Shown in pieces: positions 21,901 to 26,090 of a DNA stretch of 64,000 nt. The DNA is from Rugalucina vietnamica (lineage: Eukaryota; Mollusca; Bivalvia; Lucinida; Lucinidae): positions 990,001 to 1,054,000 of the forward strand of contig OZ024876.1 in the NCBI GenBank assembly GCA_964017185.1, written 5' to 3'. Numbering within the stretch: position 1 is the first letter of the stretch; each line of letters opens with the position of its first letter. A program made the position numbers and the translations under genes. A model generated the notes under the pieces. The model made no database searches, was not told where the DNA came from, and worked only from the letters and a program-made list of their open reading frames with translations.

Positions 21901-23429
21901 ATGGATACTTCAGTTGAGCTATGGGTACGAGTTGATTCGGGTGCAAAAATCTGTAGTTAAGATAACTGGGCATAGTTCTGGTAATTTGTGTGCTCTGGTA
22001 AATCACAATATGAGCAGTCATGAGAAAACTAACATGGTTTCGGAACAGGTCGGACACAAACCAAGCTATACAAACTCAGAAGATGGCTAGAGGCTGGAAA
22101 TTTTAGATTTAGAAAGAAGAGAAATTGTACTACCCCTGCAGCGAAAACAAAGCTGATCAGCTTCAGTTACTGTCAAGCTGATCTGTGCTTTTGTTTTCGC
22201 ATTTGCAAAATATTGGTTTTCTCATGATGCCACTGTTAGATCTAGTTAGATGGACATGTTAGTCTGTTTCATCTGCTTGCAGTGTGGACATTAGAGGTAA
22301 CCGGACAGGAGTTGAGTATACATGTGGTTGCATCGGATAGTATCAGTCCAGGAATTACTGTCCCTGTACCAGTGCTACTAGAAAATTGCCGTCAGTGTAA
22401 GGAATTGGTGGGGAAAGGTTGGCATCTTTACTTAGTTTCATTAATTGAACATTGGAAAAAGAAAAAAATAAGTAATGTCATAATTTTTCACAAGGTTGAA
22501 CATGAATGTGGTTGCCAAAATGCCAAGTGATTGATAAATCAGGTTCCAGATCGGTTTGTCTCGACTGGCAGTGGGTTTTTGTCTTTGATTAAGACATACT
22601 CTCTGTGATACTGGCCCCGAGGTTATACAACTTTTTTCATGCTCAGCACAGCTGAGACTAAAATTTATGCTGCTCATAAATGTCACTTGTTGGCATTTTA
22701 ATATTTATGACCAGGATAAATTACAGGGTTTGGCATTCTAAACCTTCAATTTCAATATATTTGGGCCATTTTCATATTCATAAGTTTAAATTTTATGCTC
22801 AGCTGAGTTGAGCATGATTTTTTTTTATAATTTTGGGGCTCGGTTGATACCATGGAAGTGTTGGCTCTGTCCCAAGATGATTGAAATATTAATGACTGGA
22901 TGTTAAACCACAAAAAAACATGTTGGAAAACTGACACCCTCAGTGGTGGGGTGTGGGGGTACAGTAGTGGTTATGCTACTTAGCTACCCCTAGTCTTAAA
23001 CCAGGGGCATGAGTTTGATCCATGGGGGTATGGTAGCCTAATGGTGACACAGAATAGTGAGACCCTAGGTTCAAGCCCTGATGGGGCACCAAGATTTGTC
23101 CTTGAACTTCCTGTACAAAGAAAAGGGTGGCTCAGTCGTGACACAAATGAAAAACTGTTAAATTACTGGAATGTGAAACCAGAACCTTTAAAAAACTGAG
23201 TTTCATACAGTTGAAACATCTGATTTCTTCCCTTTCTTTTGTTTGTTTTATCATCCAATCTGTAACAATGAATTACCTATTTGCAGGGCAGAAGAATCTC
23301 ATGTTCCTGGATGTTGTTGATTGGTCAGATCTAGCATCCAATATTATCCAATCAGAGACAGTTATTCTTCCATGGACGCTGCCCTTGCAGGAGTTGGTAC
23401 AGGAGACATTGAAACATTGTCCCTCATAA
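756..23429 (+). CDS. Alpha-2-macroglobulin / thioester-protein family gene, 3' part (12 exons)
   Basis: Exons 756-983, 1267-1382, 2874-3030, 3347-3546, 4096-4311, 10036-10166, 11959-12133, 16906-17008, 20218-20358, 21508-21654, 22283-22417 and 23287-23429 join in one frame for 629 codons plus TAA. In order they encode the rest of the thioester domain (GGYSAFG, TWLSAFVFKTF), a SAEIEITSYALLALL helix, GGFTSTQDTVVGLQAL, a CUB remainder with NRLRLQQ and GEGCILLQ, the receptor-binding domain (VNMVSGWIPD, VFEYYES), an acidic linker, and a Cys-rich NTR-like end. Family members are secreted or surface-bound, trap proteases or opsonise through a reactive thioester, and bind receptors through the receptor-binding domain. 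The thioester (GCGEQ) and bait exons lie left of the window. The thioester part resembles vertebrate A2M more than C3, but an NTR end is a C3/C4/C5-type trait, so orthology is open. Confidence 0.93.
1048..1105 (+). repeat. SINE tail fragment
   Basis: ACATGACTGAAAAATTGTTG followed by GACTGGGATGTTAAGCCTCA and a CAAA-type tail. The same 3' block ends the tRNA-derived SINE at 5766-5995. Confidence 0.75.
1267..1382 (+). CDS. A2M-like exon 2 of window
   Basis: The acceptor follows a T-rich tract (TTTTTTTTCAG). The exon encodes GKYMQGGVVSSKESKRRALTAYILVAMLES, equivalent to the GGVEDEVTLSAYITIALLE segment of A2M. Donor GTAAGT at 1383, phase 0. Confidence 0.92.
1471..1676. mobile_element. MITE family B copy
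   Basis: Carries GTGAGAAAACACAACCTGA, AGCTTGAAATTTCAGATTTA and CGCCTTTGTTTTCGCC and ends TTTCTTATGCGGCAGCTCAA, the pattern of the intact copy at 44570-44808. Confidence 0.85.
1990..2170. repeat. 107-bp tandem duplication in an intron
   Basis: Two copies of a block ending GTCGGTTCATTTCATTCCGT lie 107 bp apart (about 1993-2058 and 2100-2164) with modest divergence. No function seen. Confidence 0.8.
2562..2812. mobile_element. Palindromic MITE family C, copy 1
   Basis: Terminal inverted repeats GGCCAGTTGTTCAAAA and TTTTGAACAACTGGGCC. The centre has TGTGAGAATTC...GGATTCTCACA and TTTTTCAACAAAA. The same layout recurs at 6038-6292. Confidence 0.88.
2874..3030 (+). CDS. A2M-like exon 3 of window
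   Basis: Acceptor CTCTTGCAG. The exon encodes thioester-domain helices (YTLALTTYAMTLYKP). Donor G|GTAAAT at 3031 leaves one base. Confidence 0.92.
3036..3320. mobile_element. Intron built almost wholly of two MITE fragments (B then A)
   Basis: The 316-bp intron 3031-3346 starts five bases after the donor with a MITE B fragment (3036-3188: ACCAGGTCCGACATAAACTA, TAGAAGCTTTAAATTTCAGA). This runs directly into a MITE A half (3190-3320: CGGTTCTAACATGTACCCAC, ATTGCATGGGCAAG). Only about 30 bases before the acceptor are not recognisably transposon. Confidence 0.82.
3347..3546 (+). CDS. A2M-like exon 4 of window
   Basis: Acceptor TTTTTCCAG. The exon encodes MYWQRDTT, SAEIEITSYALLALL and TKQRNAYGGFTSTQ, close to the matching A2M segments. 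Donor CAG|GTTAGA, phase 0. The STQ|DTVV junction appears to be an old intron position in this family. Confidence 0.94.
3561..3735. mobile_element. MITE family B copy
   Basis: Begins GAGCCACGGCATGAGAAAAC 15 bases after the exon 4 donor, contains GATGGCTTGAAGCTTGAAA and ends in a truncated central hairpin (CTGATCAGCTTTGCAGTTAC). Confidence 0.85.
3850..4075. mobile_element. MITE family D (foldback), with an older SINE tail just upstream
   Basis: Ends CACTGTAAATTGGGAAATG and CAAAAATTTCCAAATTTACTG are inverted, with GCGAGTTC/GAGAATTC blocks between. A related decayed copy is at 24650-24835. At 3770-3815 the SINE tail CCCAGTCAACAATTTTTCAA is present in reverse. Confidence 0.7.
4096..4311 (+). CDS. 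A2M-like exon 5 of window (end of thioester domain / CUB)
   Basis: Starts DTVVGLQALAVFAERVYG after the acceptor GTGTAG and ends NGEGCILLQ with donor CAG|GTATGT at 4312 (phase 0). This is the only donor of the repeated set that keeps the full reading frame open. Reading on into the second repeat meets TAA at 4354-4356. The last 70 bases (4242-4311) are the founder of the 16-copy array. Confidence 0.93.
4242..5361 (+). repeat. 70-bp minisatellite of an exon end plus splice donor, 16 copies
   Basis: Sixteen units repeat at exactly 70 bp. The last CAG of the first and last copies ends at 4311 and 5361, which is 15 x 70 apart. Each unit holds the 3' end of A2M-like exon 5 (TANGEGCILLQ) and the donor CAG|GTATGT. 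Copy 1 is coding and differs from the rest at a few bases (CAGATC against CAGGTC). The exon sequence CAGCATGTCC resembles the donor CAGGTATGTC, so the first duplication probably joined at this short similarity. All copies keep GTATGT. Later copies vary mainly at CAAACATCCC, CAAACAACCC or CAAACACCCC and at TAACGG or TAATGG. Confidence 0.97.
5376..5668. mobile_element. MITE family B copy with expanded centre
   Basis: Reverse-oriented copy starting 15 bases after the last repeated donor. The palindrome centre has expanded into about four copies of the 16-bp CTGCACAGCTCAGTAA at 5450-5515. Ends TTTTCTCGCATCACAGCTCA. Confidence 0.88.
5766..5995 (+). mobile_element. tRNA-derived SINE
   Basis: A degenerate A box (GGGGTAGTGGTAGAGC) and B box (AGGTTTCTATCCC) are followed by a body and the tail TTGTTGACTGGGATGTTAAA ending in (CAAA)n. 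The tail recurs at 1048, 3770 (reverse), 22868 and 23140. Confidence 0.75.
6038..6292. mobile_element. Palindromic MITE family C, copy 2
   Basis: TIRs GGCCCAGTTGTTCAAAAC and TTTTGAACAACTGGACCC. Same central TGTGAGAA...TTCTCACA stem as the copy at 2562. Confidence 0.9.
6490..6925. repeat. Foldback region with a strong inverted repeat
   Basis: TTCATTAACATTCGCAAGGT near 6818 pairs with ACCTAGCGAATGTTAATGAA near 6877, flanked by GATCAAAAATGATTTT and AAATCATGTTTGATC. Probably a hairpin-type MITE with GC-rich loop. Confidence 0.75.
7215..7577 (-). mobile_element. 366-bp interspersed element, copy 1 (reverse)
   Basis: The reverse complement starts ATGAACCACTGCAGAAGCTG and ends CTACTTGTACTTTTTT. 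Near-identical copies are at 54957-55322 (+) and, older, 35260-35838. It has no ORF and no clear A/B boxes. The T-run end suggests a SINE-like or MITE-like element of unassigned class. Confidence 0.87.
7799..9627 (+). mobile_element. Hairpin-headed tandem-repeat element HTR1, copy 1
   Basis: Starts with a hairpin (TATACCCCCC...AAAAC GAA GTTTT...GGGGGGTATA), then a (TGATTCCGTCATTCCG)n tract, then about eight tandem units of 172-193 bp. Each unit carries GAAATCAACTCCTCCTAGGG and TTTTTGACAAATTTACAGC. It ends TTTGCGGGGGGTATACTGAA, about 30 bp and CTAG before a T. Copy 2 at 14067-16007 shares both ends. No protein is encoded. Confidence 0.9.
9630..9860 (-). mobile_element. MITE family A copy
   Basis: Carries GGCGGTTCTAACAAGTCCCC, GCAAAAATAAGAAAAATAGG, AAGTGGGGTATAAGGGGGTA and CATGTTTTCCTGATGA, the reverse of the copy at 19303-19585. 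Next to it (9931-9980) ACTTGTCTGTGTTATGTATA is tandemly duplicated. Confidence 0.85.
10036..10166 (+). CDS. A2M-like exon 6 of window (receptor-binding domain start)
   Basis: Acceptor TGTTTTCAG. The exon encodes TTYRYNILTKVLPESGFYIS, matching the SLKYNIL strand of A2M. Donor CAAG|GTTTGT leaves two bases, which the next exon completes to Arg. Confidence 0.92.
10177..10398. mobile_element. MITE family B copy
   Basis: Starts GAGCCTTCACATGAGAAAAC about 11 bases after the exon 6 donor and ends GGTTATCTCATACGGTGGCT. Contains CCAGGTCCAACACTAACCAG. Confidence 0.87.
10400..10720. other. Intron stretch with no recognisable feature
   Basis: AT-rich intron between MITE B and MITE F. A short open frame on the - strand has no family resemblance and no splice context. 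Confidence 0.5.
10721..11357. mobile_element. 637-bp MITE family F rich in CTACGA/ACGAGTT motifs
   Basis: Inverted ends AAAGGGCCTGTCGCACACTA and TGTGTGACAGGGGCTT enclose a body full of short variants of CTACGACATG and TACGAGTT on both strands. Subterminal repeats of this kind can be transposase-binding sites. No ORF for a transposase. Confidence 0.82.
11655..11890. mobile_element. MITE family B copy
   Basis: TIR-like GAGCCAGGCCATGAGAAAAC start, central CAGCTGTGCAGTAACTGCAC palindrome, body with TTTCAAGCTTTTAGCC and CAGACCTGATCAGAAACC, end GTTTTCTCTCATCTCA. Confidence 0.87.
11959..12133 (+). CDS. A2M-like exon 7 of window (receptor-binding domain)
   Basis: Acceptor ACTTGTAG. The exon encodes YTGPDQASAMSVVQVNMVSG, the counterpart of YTGSRSASNMAIVDVKMVSG in A2M. 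It ends FYFDQ with donor GTAATA, phase 0. Confidence 0.95.
12142..12362. mobile_element. MITE family B copy with (TA)n
   Basis: Starts about 8 bases after the exon 7 donor. It contains a (TA)n run at 12176-12190, then the reverse-oriented body (TGTGTCAGACCTGTTCAGAA) and TTTTCTCAAGATGTGGCTCA. Confidence 0.82.
12363..12570. mobile_element. MITE family B copy, abutting the previous one
   Basis: GATATGAGAAAACTGGGCTT start, CAATCAGGTCTGCCACAAGC body, GTGCAGTTACTGCACAGCTG centre. It sits head-on against the 12142 copy, making a larger inverted arrangement. Confidence 0.82.
12702..13750. mobile_element. Tigger/pogo-like non-autonomous DNA transposon
   Basis: Ends CAGTAGAAATCCCCGAATCG and (reverse complement of right end) CAGTCAAACCTCTATAAGAG, each next to TA, the expected target duplication for Tc1/mariner/pogo elements. 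GCGCCACCT...TATAAGAGCGCC motifs recur near both ends. No intact transposase frame. It lies in the intron between exons 7 and 8. Confidence 0.82.
13852..14013. repeat. 54-bp tandem repeat, 3 copies
   Basis: CTTGCACACCAGATAGAGAA recurs at 13857, 13911 and (as AGATAAAGAA) 13965. The period is a multiple of three, so an 18-residue motif appears in one frame, but it lies inside an intron and lacks splice support. Confidence 0.93.
14067..16007 (+). mobile_element. Hairpin-headed tandem-repeat element HTR1, copy 2
   Basis: Same head hairpin, CCGTGATTCCG tract, tandem ~175-193-bp units and CTAG-ending tail as the copy at 7799. The two differ mainly by unit number and small indels, so they are recent relatives. 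Both lie in introns of the A2M-like gene in the gene's orientation. Confidence 0.92.
16165..16330. repeat. Hairpin MITE
   Basis: AAGAATCTATCATGCGTGTC and GGATGGATAGACAAATCTGT on the left pair with ACAGATTTGTCTATCCATTC and CTGACACTCATGTAAGATTC on the right around a GC-rich loop. Confidence 0.87.
16340..16475. mobile_element. MITE family B half copy
   Basis: Left half only: GAGAGATGAAAACCTGACTT, CCACCAGGTCTGACTCAAGC, ACTTGAAATTTCAGATTAGA, then broken off at TTAGCAAAAAC. Confidence 0.78.
16655..16835 (-). mobile_element. MITE family A partial copy
   Basis: GAGGCGGTTCTAACAAGTAC, CCACAATCTATGTTTTGCAT, AGTGGGGTTCAAGGGGGTAT and GGGACATGTTATCCTGATG place it as a reverse copy. Confidence 0.82.
16906..17008 (+). 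CDS. A2M-like exon 8 of window (receptor-binding domain end)
   Basis: Acceptor TTGTTTTCAG. The exon encodes ISPEDLCFAFSVVLETRVTN and ends PALAKVFEYYES, like PAIVKVYDYYE of A2M. Two overlapping donors exist. GTAGGT at 17009 leaves one base and joins exon 9 in frame; GTATTA at 17013 would break the frame. I chose 17008 for that reason. Confidence 0.87.
17140..17345. mobile_element. MITE family B copy
   Basis: ATATGCGAAAACAAAGATGC start, GCTGTGCCGTTACTGCACAG centre, TGTGTCAGACCTGGTCAGAA body, end GTTTTCTCGCTTTGTGGCTC. Confidence 0.85.
17465..17702. mobile_element. MITE family B, well preserved copy
   Basis: CGTGGGAAAACCAACAATTT start; CCAGGTCGGACACAAATCAG and AGAAGCTTGGAATTTCGGAT body; a ~64-nt hairpin 17601-17665 (GCGAAAACAAAGGCGCTGAT against GATCTGCGCCTTTGTTTTCG) with loop around GCGGTTACCGC; end TTTTCTCATGAGGCGGCTCA. 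Confidence 0.92.
17889..19280 (+). mobile_element. Hairpin-headed tandem-repeat element HTR2
   Basis: Head hairpin TATACCCCGCCACTT / AAGTGCGGGTACC, a (GTCC)n-type tract (GTCCGTCCGTCCGTCTGTCC), then about eight units of ~150 bp containing CTCTATCTTGAGCATTTATT, TTCAAACTTTGTATAGGAGT and ACAGAGTTATGGCCCTTGAT. The tail restores half of the head stem (GGCGGGGTATCATGCATGCC). Same architecture as HTR1 and HTR3 with different sequence. Confidence 0.9.
19303..19585 (+). mobile_element. MITE family A, well preserved copy
   Basis: CAGGAAAACATGTCCGTGTA start; ACTTTTATATAGTAAAACTG; a central palindrome GTTAGAACCGCCTCG / CGAGGTGGTTCTAAC flanked by CATAGATTGTGGGTAC and GTACCCACAATCTATG; end GCATGGGTGTGTTTTCGTAA. 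Confidence 0.9.
19708..19930. mobile_element. MITE family B copy
   Basis: GCATAGGCGAAAACAAAGGG start, ATTTCAAGCTTCTAGCTC body, GTGTCGGACCTGTTCGGAAA, end TTTTCCCACGAGGTGGCTCA. Confidence 0.87.
19985..20106. mobile_element. MITE family B half copy
   Basis: Right half only: TTTCAAGCTTCTAGCCGTTT, TGTCCGACCTGGTCAGAAAC, end GTTTTCTTGAGCAATGGCTC, directly upstream of the repeated acceptors. Confidence 0.8.
20131..20226 (+). repeat. Splice-acceptor tandem repeat, 3 copies
   Basis: The block TTTYGTAGGTCTAGAAGCCA occurs three times (its TGTAGG/CGTAGG cores start at about 20131, 20171 and 20213), 40-42 bp apart. The third copy is the in-frame acceptor and start of exon 9. The two upstream copies are extra acceptors with the same AG|GTCTAGAAGCC context. 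Confidence 0.9.
20218..20358 (+). CDS. A2M-like exon 9 of window (acidic linker)
   Basis: Begins after ATTTTTGTAG and encodes LEATCLYELSECSEEALVLP then a Glu/Asp-rich stretch. Donor CAAG|GTGTGT leaves one base. The region links the receptor-binding domain to the NTR-like end. Use of the third acceptor copy is required for the frame I propose. Confidence 0.85.
20366..20995 (+). repeat. 192-bp tandem repeat beginning 8 bases into an intron
   Basis: Units start TAATCCTCAGATTAATTTTT at 20366, 20559 and 20751, with a decayed fourth near 20944. Each holds GAATGGACAGTGGGTACC and AAGCAACTCCTCCTACAGTT. The units align loosely with those of HTR1 (ACTTAGTCATTTTT against ACTTAGCCATTTTT; AACTCCTCCT shared), so this is probably a headless, diverged relative. 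Confidence 0.9.
21150..21480. other. Intron stretch rich in short GTAAC/CGTAA motifs
   Basis: Motifs such as AACGTAAC, CCGTAAC and TCGTAAC recur on both strands. It may be a decayed transposon body. I see no TIRs and no ORF worth reporting. Confidence 0.4.
21508..21654 (+). CDS. A2M-like exon 10 of window (NTR-like start)
   Basis: Acceptor GGATATTTCAG. The exon encodes an acidic stretch, then ACPLCVTTGTVNVLQDICLK. The C-x2-C...C spacing fits the opening of a netrin/C345C module. Donor CAAG|GTACAG leaves one base. Confidence 0.87.
22010..22235. mobile_element. MITE family B copy
   Basis: GAGCAGTCATGAGAAAACTA start, ACAGGTCGGACACAAACCAA body, truncated centre AGCTGATCAGCTTCAGTTAC, end GTTTTCTCATGATGCCACTG. 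Confidence 0.87.
22283..22417 (+). CDS. A2M-like exon 11 of window (NTR-like)
   Basis: Acceptor CTGCTTGCAG. The exon encodes VWTLEVTGQELSIHVVAS and ends VLLENCRQCKELVGKG, resembling the CREALKLEEKKHYL turn of the C3 NTR domain. Donor AAAG|GTTGGC leaves one base. Confidence 0.87.
22610..22835. mobile_element. MITE family E (TGCTCAGCTGAG-type)
   Basis: ATGCTCAGCACAGCTGAGAC and ATGCTCAGCTGAGTTGAGCA flank a body with CTGCTCATAAATGTCAC. A related copy is at 44335-44465. Confidence 0.65.
22868..23190 (+). mobile_element. Cluster of tRNA-derived SINE fragments
   Basis: A tail (AATGACTGGATGTTAAACCA) at 22893 is followed by a decayed tRNA-like head at 22955-23030. A second head follows with A box TAGCCTAATGGTGAC and B box AGGTTCAAGCCCT at about 23035-23080, then a tail near 23150. 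Confidence 0.65.
23287..23429 (+). CDS. A2M-like last exon (NTR-like end, stop)
   Basis: Acceptor CCTATTTGCAG. The exon encodes GQKNLMFLDVVDWSDLASNI, then ILPWTLPLQELVQETLKHC-PS and TAA at 23427. The pattern of a long loop, a W and a final Cys fits the last helix of complement-type NTR domains. The 3' UTR runs into a MITE. AATAAA at 23794-23799 (inside that MITE) and 24617-24622 are candidate poly(A) signals of transposon origin. Confidence 0.9.
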
Positions 23430-23714
23430 TGATACTGGAGTTTAGCCACATTATGAGAAAACATGATTTTGCTTAATTGTTCGGTTCTTAAAGAAGCTCC
23501 CTGGCTTGTTAATGATCCATCACAGAAAACAGCATTGTAAACACTGTAATGAAGCAGAAACAAGGACTCGGGTGTAACACTGAAATACCAGAGACAAAGA
23601 AACCTAAATTATAATCTGTCTACTTTCTAAACTGAAACTTGTTGGTACCTGGTATAGATTCTCATGATGTGGCATTTGAAAACTCAACCATCTAAAGGAT
23701 CACTCATTGTTTTC

Positions 23715-23970
23715 ATACTAGCCTTGGCATTAGAAAACCAACAATATTGGTTTCTGACCAAGGTATGATACAAACCAGGCTGTACATGCACCAAATAAAT
23801 TAGAAGCTTGAACTTTTGGATTTTGATTTAAGAAGAATTAGGGATTGTACTACCCGTGTGGCAAAAACGAAGGCACTGACCAGCTGTGCAGTGACTGCAC
23901 AGCTGATCTGCCCCTTTCATCTTGCATATGCAAGCTGTTGGGTTTCTGGTGTGGTGGCTTATATTTCTGT
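23715..23970. mobile_element. MITE family B copy in the A2M-like 3' region
   Basis: GCATTAGAAAACCAACAATA start, GTGCAGTGACTGCACAGCTG centre, GTTGGGTTTCTGGTGTGGTG end. It carries AATAAA at 23794. Confidence 0.83.
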
Positions 23971-24041
23971 GCCATAACTAGATTGTGTATGTTGGAAATG
24001 TTCATGAGGAACATATTTTTTGCTAATTTCAGTATACTCCA

Positions 24042-24647
24042 CAAAAAATTTTAAGGGCCACTATTTTTTTGTCTCCATATATCACAATGTTAAGGCACCA
24101 AAATTAAACCCATATAATGAACATCCCAAAGGATGCAGAATAGCCCTTTCATTTGCATTATTTTAGGTATTGTCCCAAAATAACTGACTACAAGACATTT
24201 GAAAAAGGAAACGTCATGCCATAGCATAGAACAGTTTTGGCAATTTTCGAAAATCATGAAATTATGGCATTTTTCTGAAATTCGGTAGATTCACAAAAAT
24301 TCAACTCAAGTTTGATTTTTCCTGAAAGGTTAGTCTAAAATGCATTGCGGCAAATGTTGTTTGTGTAAAATTCATTTTTGTTAATGATGGTCATGTTTGA
24401 GCTAATTTTGAAAAAAATGCAAATTTGTAGCAAAATTTAAGATTTACGAAAACATCTATCTGGACTTTGACATGGCATTTCCGGTTTCAAAGTTCTTATA
24501 GTCAGTAACTTCGGGGCATTATTCAAAATAATGCAAATGAAGAAGGGAATTGGTCCATGGGGATTGGCATTAATCTTTAGTTGAACTGGGATTGCATTAC
24601 ACTACGATATATGGAAAATAAATACAGTGGCCCTTAGAATTTTTTGA
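24042..24647. mobile_element. 605-bp MITE family G
   Basis: Inverted ends CAAAAAATTTTAAGGGCCAC and GTGGCCCTTAGAATTTTTTG, with inner mirrored CCATATATC and GATATATGG. Sub-terminal GCATTATTTTAGG / CAAAATAATGCAAATG also pair. No ORF. Confidence 0.83.
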
Positions 24648-24894
24648 GAAGTATATATGCGATTTTAATGCCTTGTAAATTCAAAGTTTTTGCTACTAAA
24701 GACTTACTACAGCTTTTTAAACTGCACTTGTATTCACATGCAAATTCAAGAATTCAATAGGAAATTCGCAAAATAAAAGTCTCAAGAAAATTTTCGAATT
24801 GACACATTTTTACTGTTGTAAAACTGGGAAGATTGCTGTAGCAGCAGATAATAAATATTACAAAAAGAAATGGTATTCTTTTATCTTAACCTGC

Positions 24895-25003
24895 CAAAAG
24901 ATGTCAGTAGGTGCTAGGACATGGCATAGTAGTTAAACATCTCATCTTGTAACCAGTGGTCATAAGTTCAAGCTGGTGCTTCTAAGGCTCATGTGTCCAT
25001 ATA
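24895..25003 (+). mobile_element. Decayed tRNA-like SINE head
   Basis: GGCATAGTAGTTAAACATCT (A-box-like) and CATAAGTTCAAGCTGGT (B-box-like) precede GCTCATGTGTCC, which grades into the 28-bp array. Confidence 0.55.
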
Positions 25004-25553
25004 TGACCTTAGCTGAGTTCCTATGTCTATATGACCTTAGCCTAGTTCCTATCTCTATATGACCTTAGCCTAGTTCCTATCTCTATATGACCTTAGCCCA
25101 GTTCATATCTCTATATGACCTTAGCCCAGTTCATATCTCTATATGACCTTAGCCCAGTTCATATCTCTATATGACCTTAGCCCAGTTCATATCTCTATAT
25201 GACATTTAGCTGAGTTTATATCTCTATATGACCTTAGCCCAGTTCATATCTCTATATGACCTTAGCCCAGTTCATATCTCTATATGACCTTAGCCCAGTT
25301 CATATCTCTATATGACCTTAGCCCAGTTCATATCTCTATATGACCTTAGCCCAGTTCATATCTCTATATGACCTTAGCCCAGTTCATATCTCTATATGAC
25401 CTTAGCCCAGTTCCTATCTCTATATGACCTAAGCCCAGTTCATATCTCTATATGACCTTAGCCCAGTTCCTATCTCTATATGACCTTAGCCCAGTTCATA
25501 TCTCTATATGACCTTAGCCCAGTTCATATCTCTATATGACATTTAGCTGAGTT
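25003..25553. repeat. 28-bp minisatellite
   Basis: About 19 units of the type CTCTATATGACCTTAGCCCA + GTTCATAT with a period of 28 bp. Two units carry the variant GACATTTAGCTGAGTT. There are no spacers, so it is not a CRISPR array. The right end joins the 38-bp array. Confidence 0.95.
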
Positions 25554-25614
25554 ACCAGGGTTGTCTATGTTGACAGTTATTGAATAAGGTTACCAGGATT
25601 CAATAGCTATCAAC
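25548..25614. repeat. Left remnant of the 38-bp minisatellite
   Basis: GTTACCAGGGTTGTCTATGT...TTATTGAATAAGGTTACCAG is the array unit in opposite orientation to the main block at 32291-32992. It is followed by ATTCAATAGCTATCAAC in the same orientation as the main block. The last piece continues seamlessly into 32291 (ATAGACAACCCC) if the retrotransposon is removed. Confidence 0.88.
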
Positions 25615-26090
25615 GCTTGCATGAGGAGAAGGACGTGTTTCGGTGTTGGGACGTAGATTTTAGAATTTTATGTGGTTTTAGGGACTGAAATCATATTTTA
25701 ACAACTGTAGATAGAAGCAAGAAGTTTTAATGTGAATTATCTGTGTTCTTATACCAAAATTCTGGATATTTGTTGTATTTTTAAAGAGATTTTAATTGAA
25801 ATATTGTCTGAAAGAAAGGAATCCATATGCGTGGAAAATAGTCCGGAAACTTTTACATTTTTAATGTCTGAACTTTTAAATGAAAGAGGAATCTAGATCA
25901 GTTTTACACATGCTTCTTGATTCTTAATTTGCTGTACATAATTGGTGAAAGTTACATTGTGAATTTTATCAAAAAAAAAGCTGTGAAAACAATTGTGAAA
26001 ATTCCTACGCGGTGAAGATTGGCGTGGGTGTGCTGCGGCTTCCATATCAAACGACACGCTTCATTGATCCCCTGGTATTTGGTAAACAAC

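Noticed and set aside
25003..25553. CRISPR-like regular 28-bp repeats
   Set aside because: There are no spacers between units, and the locus is eukaryotic. It is a head-to-tail minisatellite.
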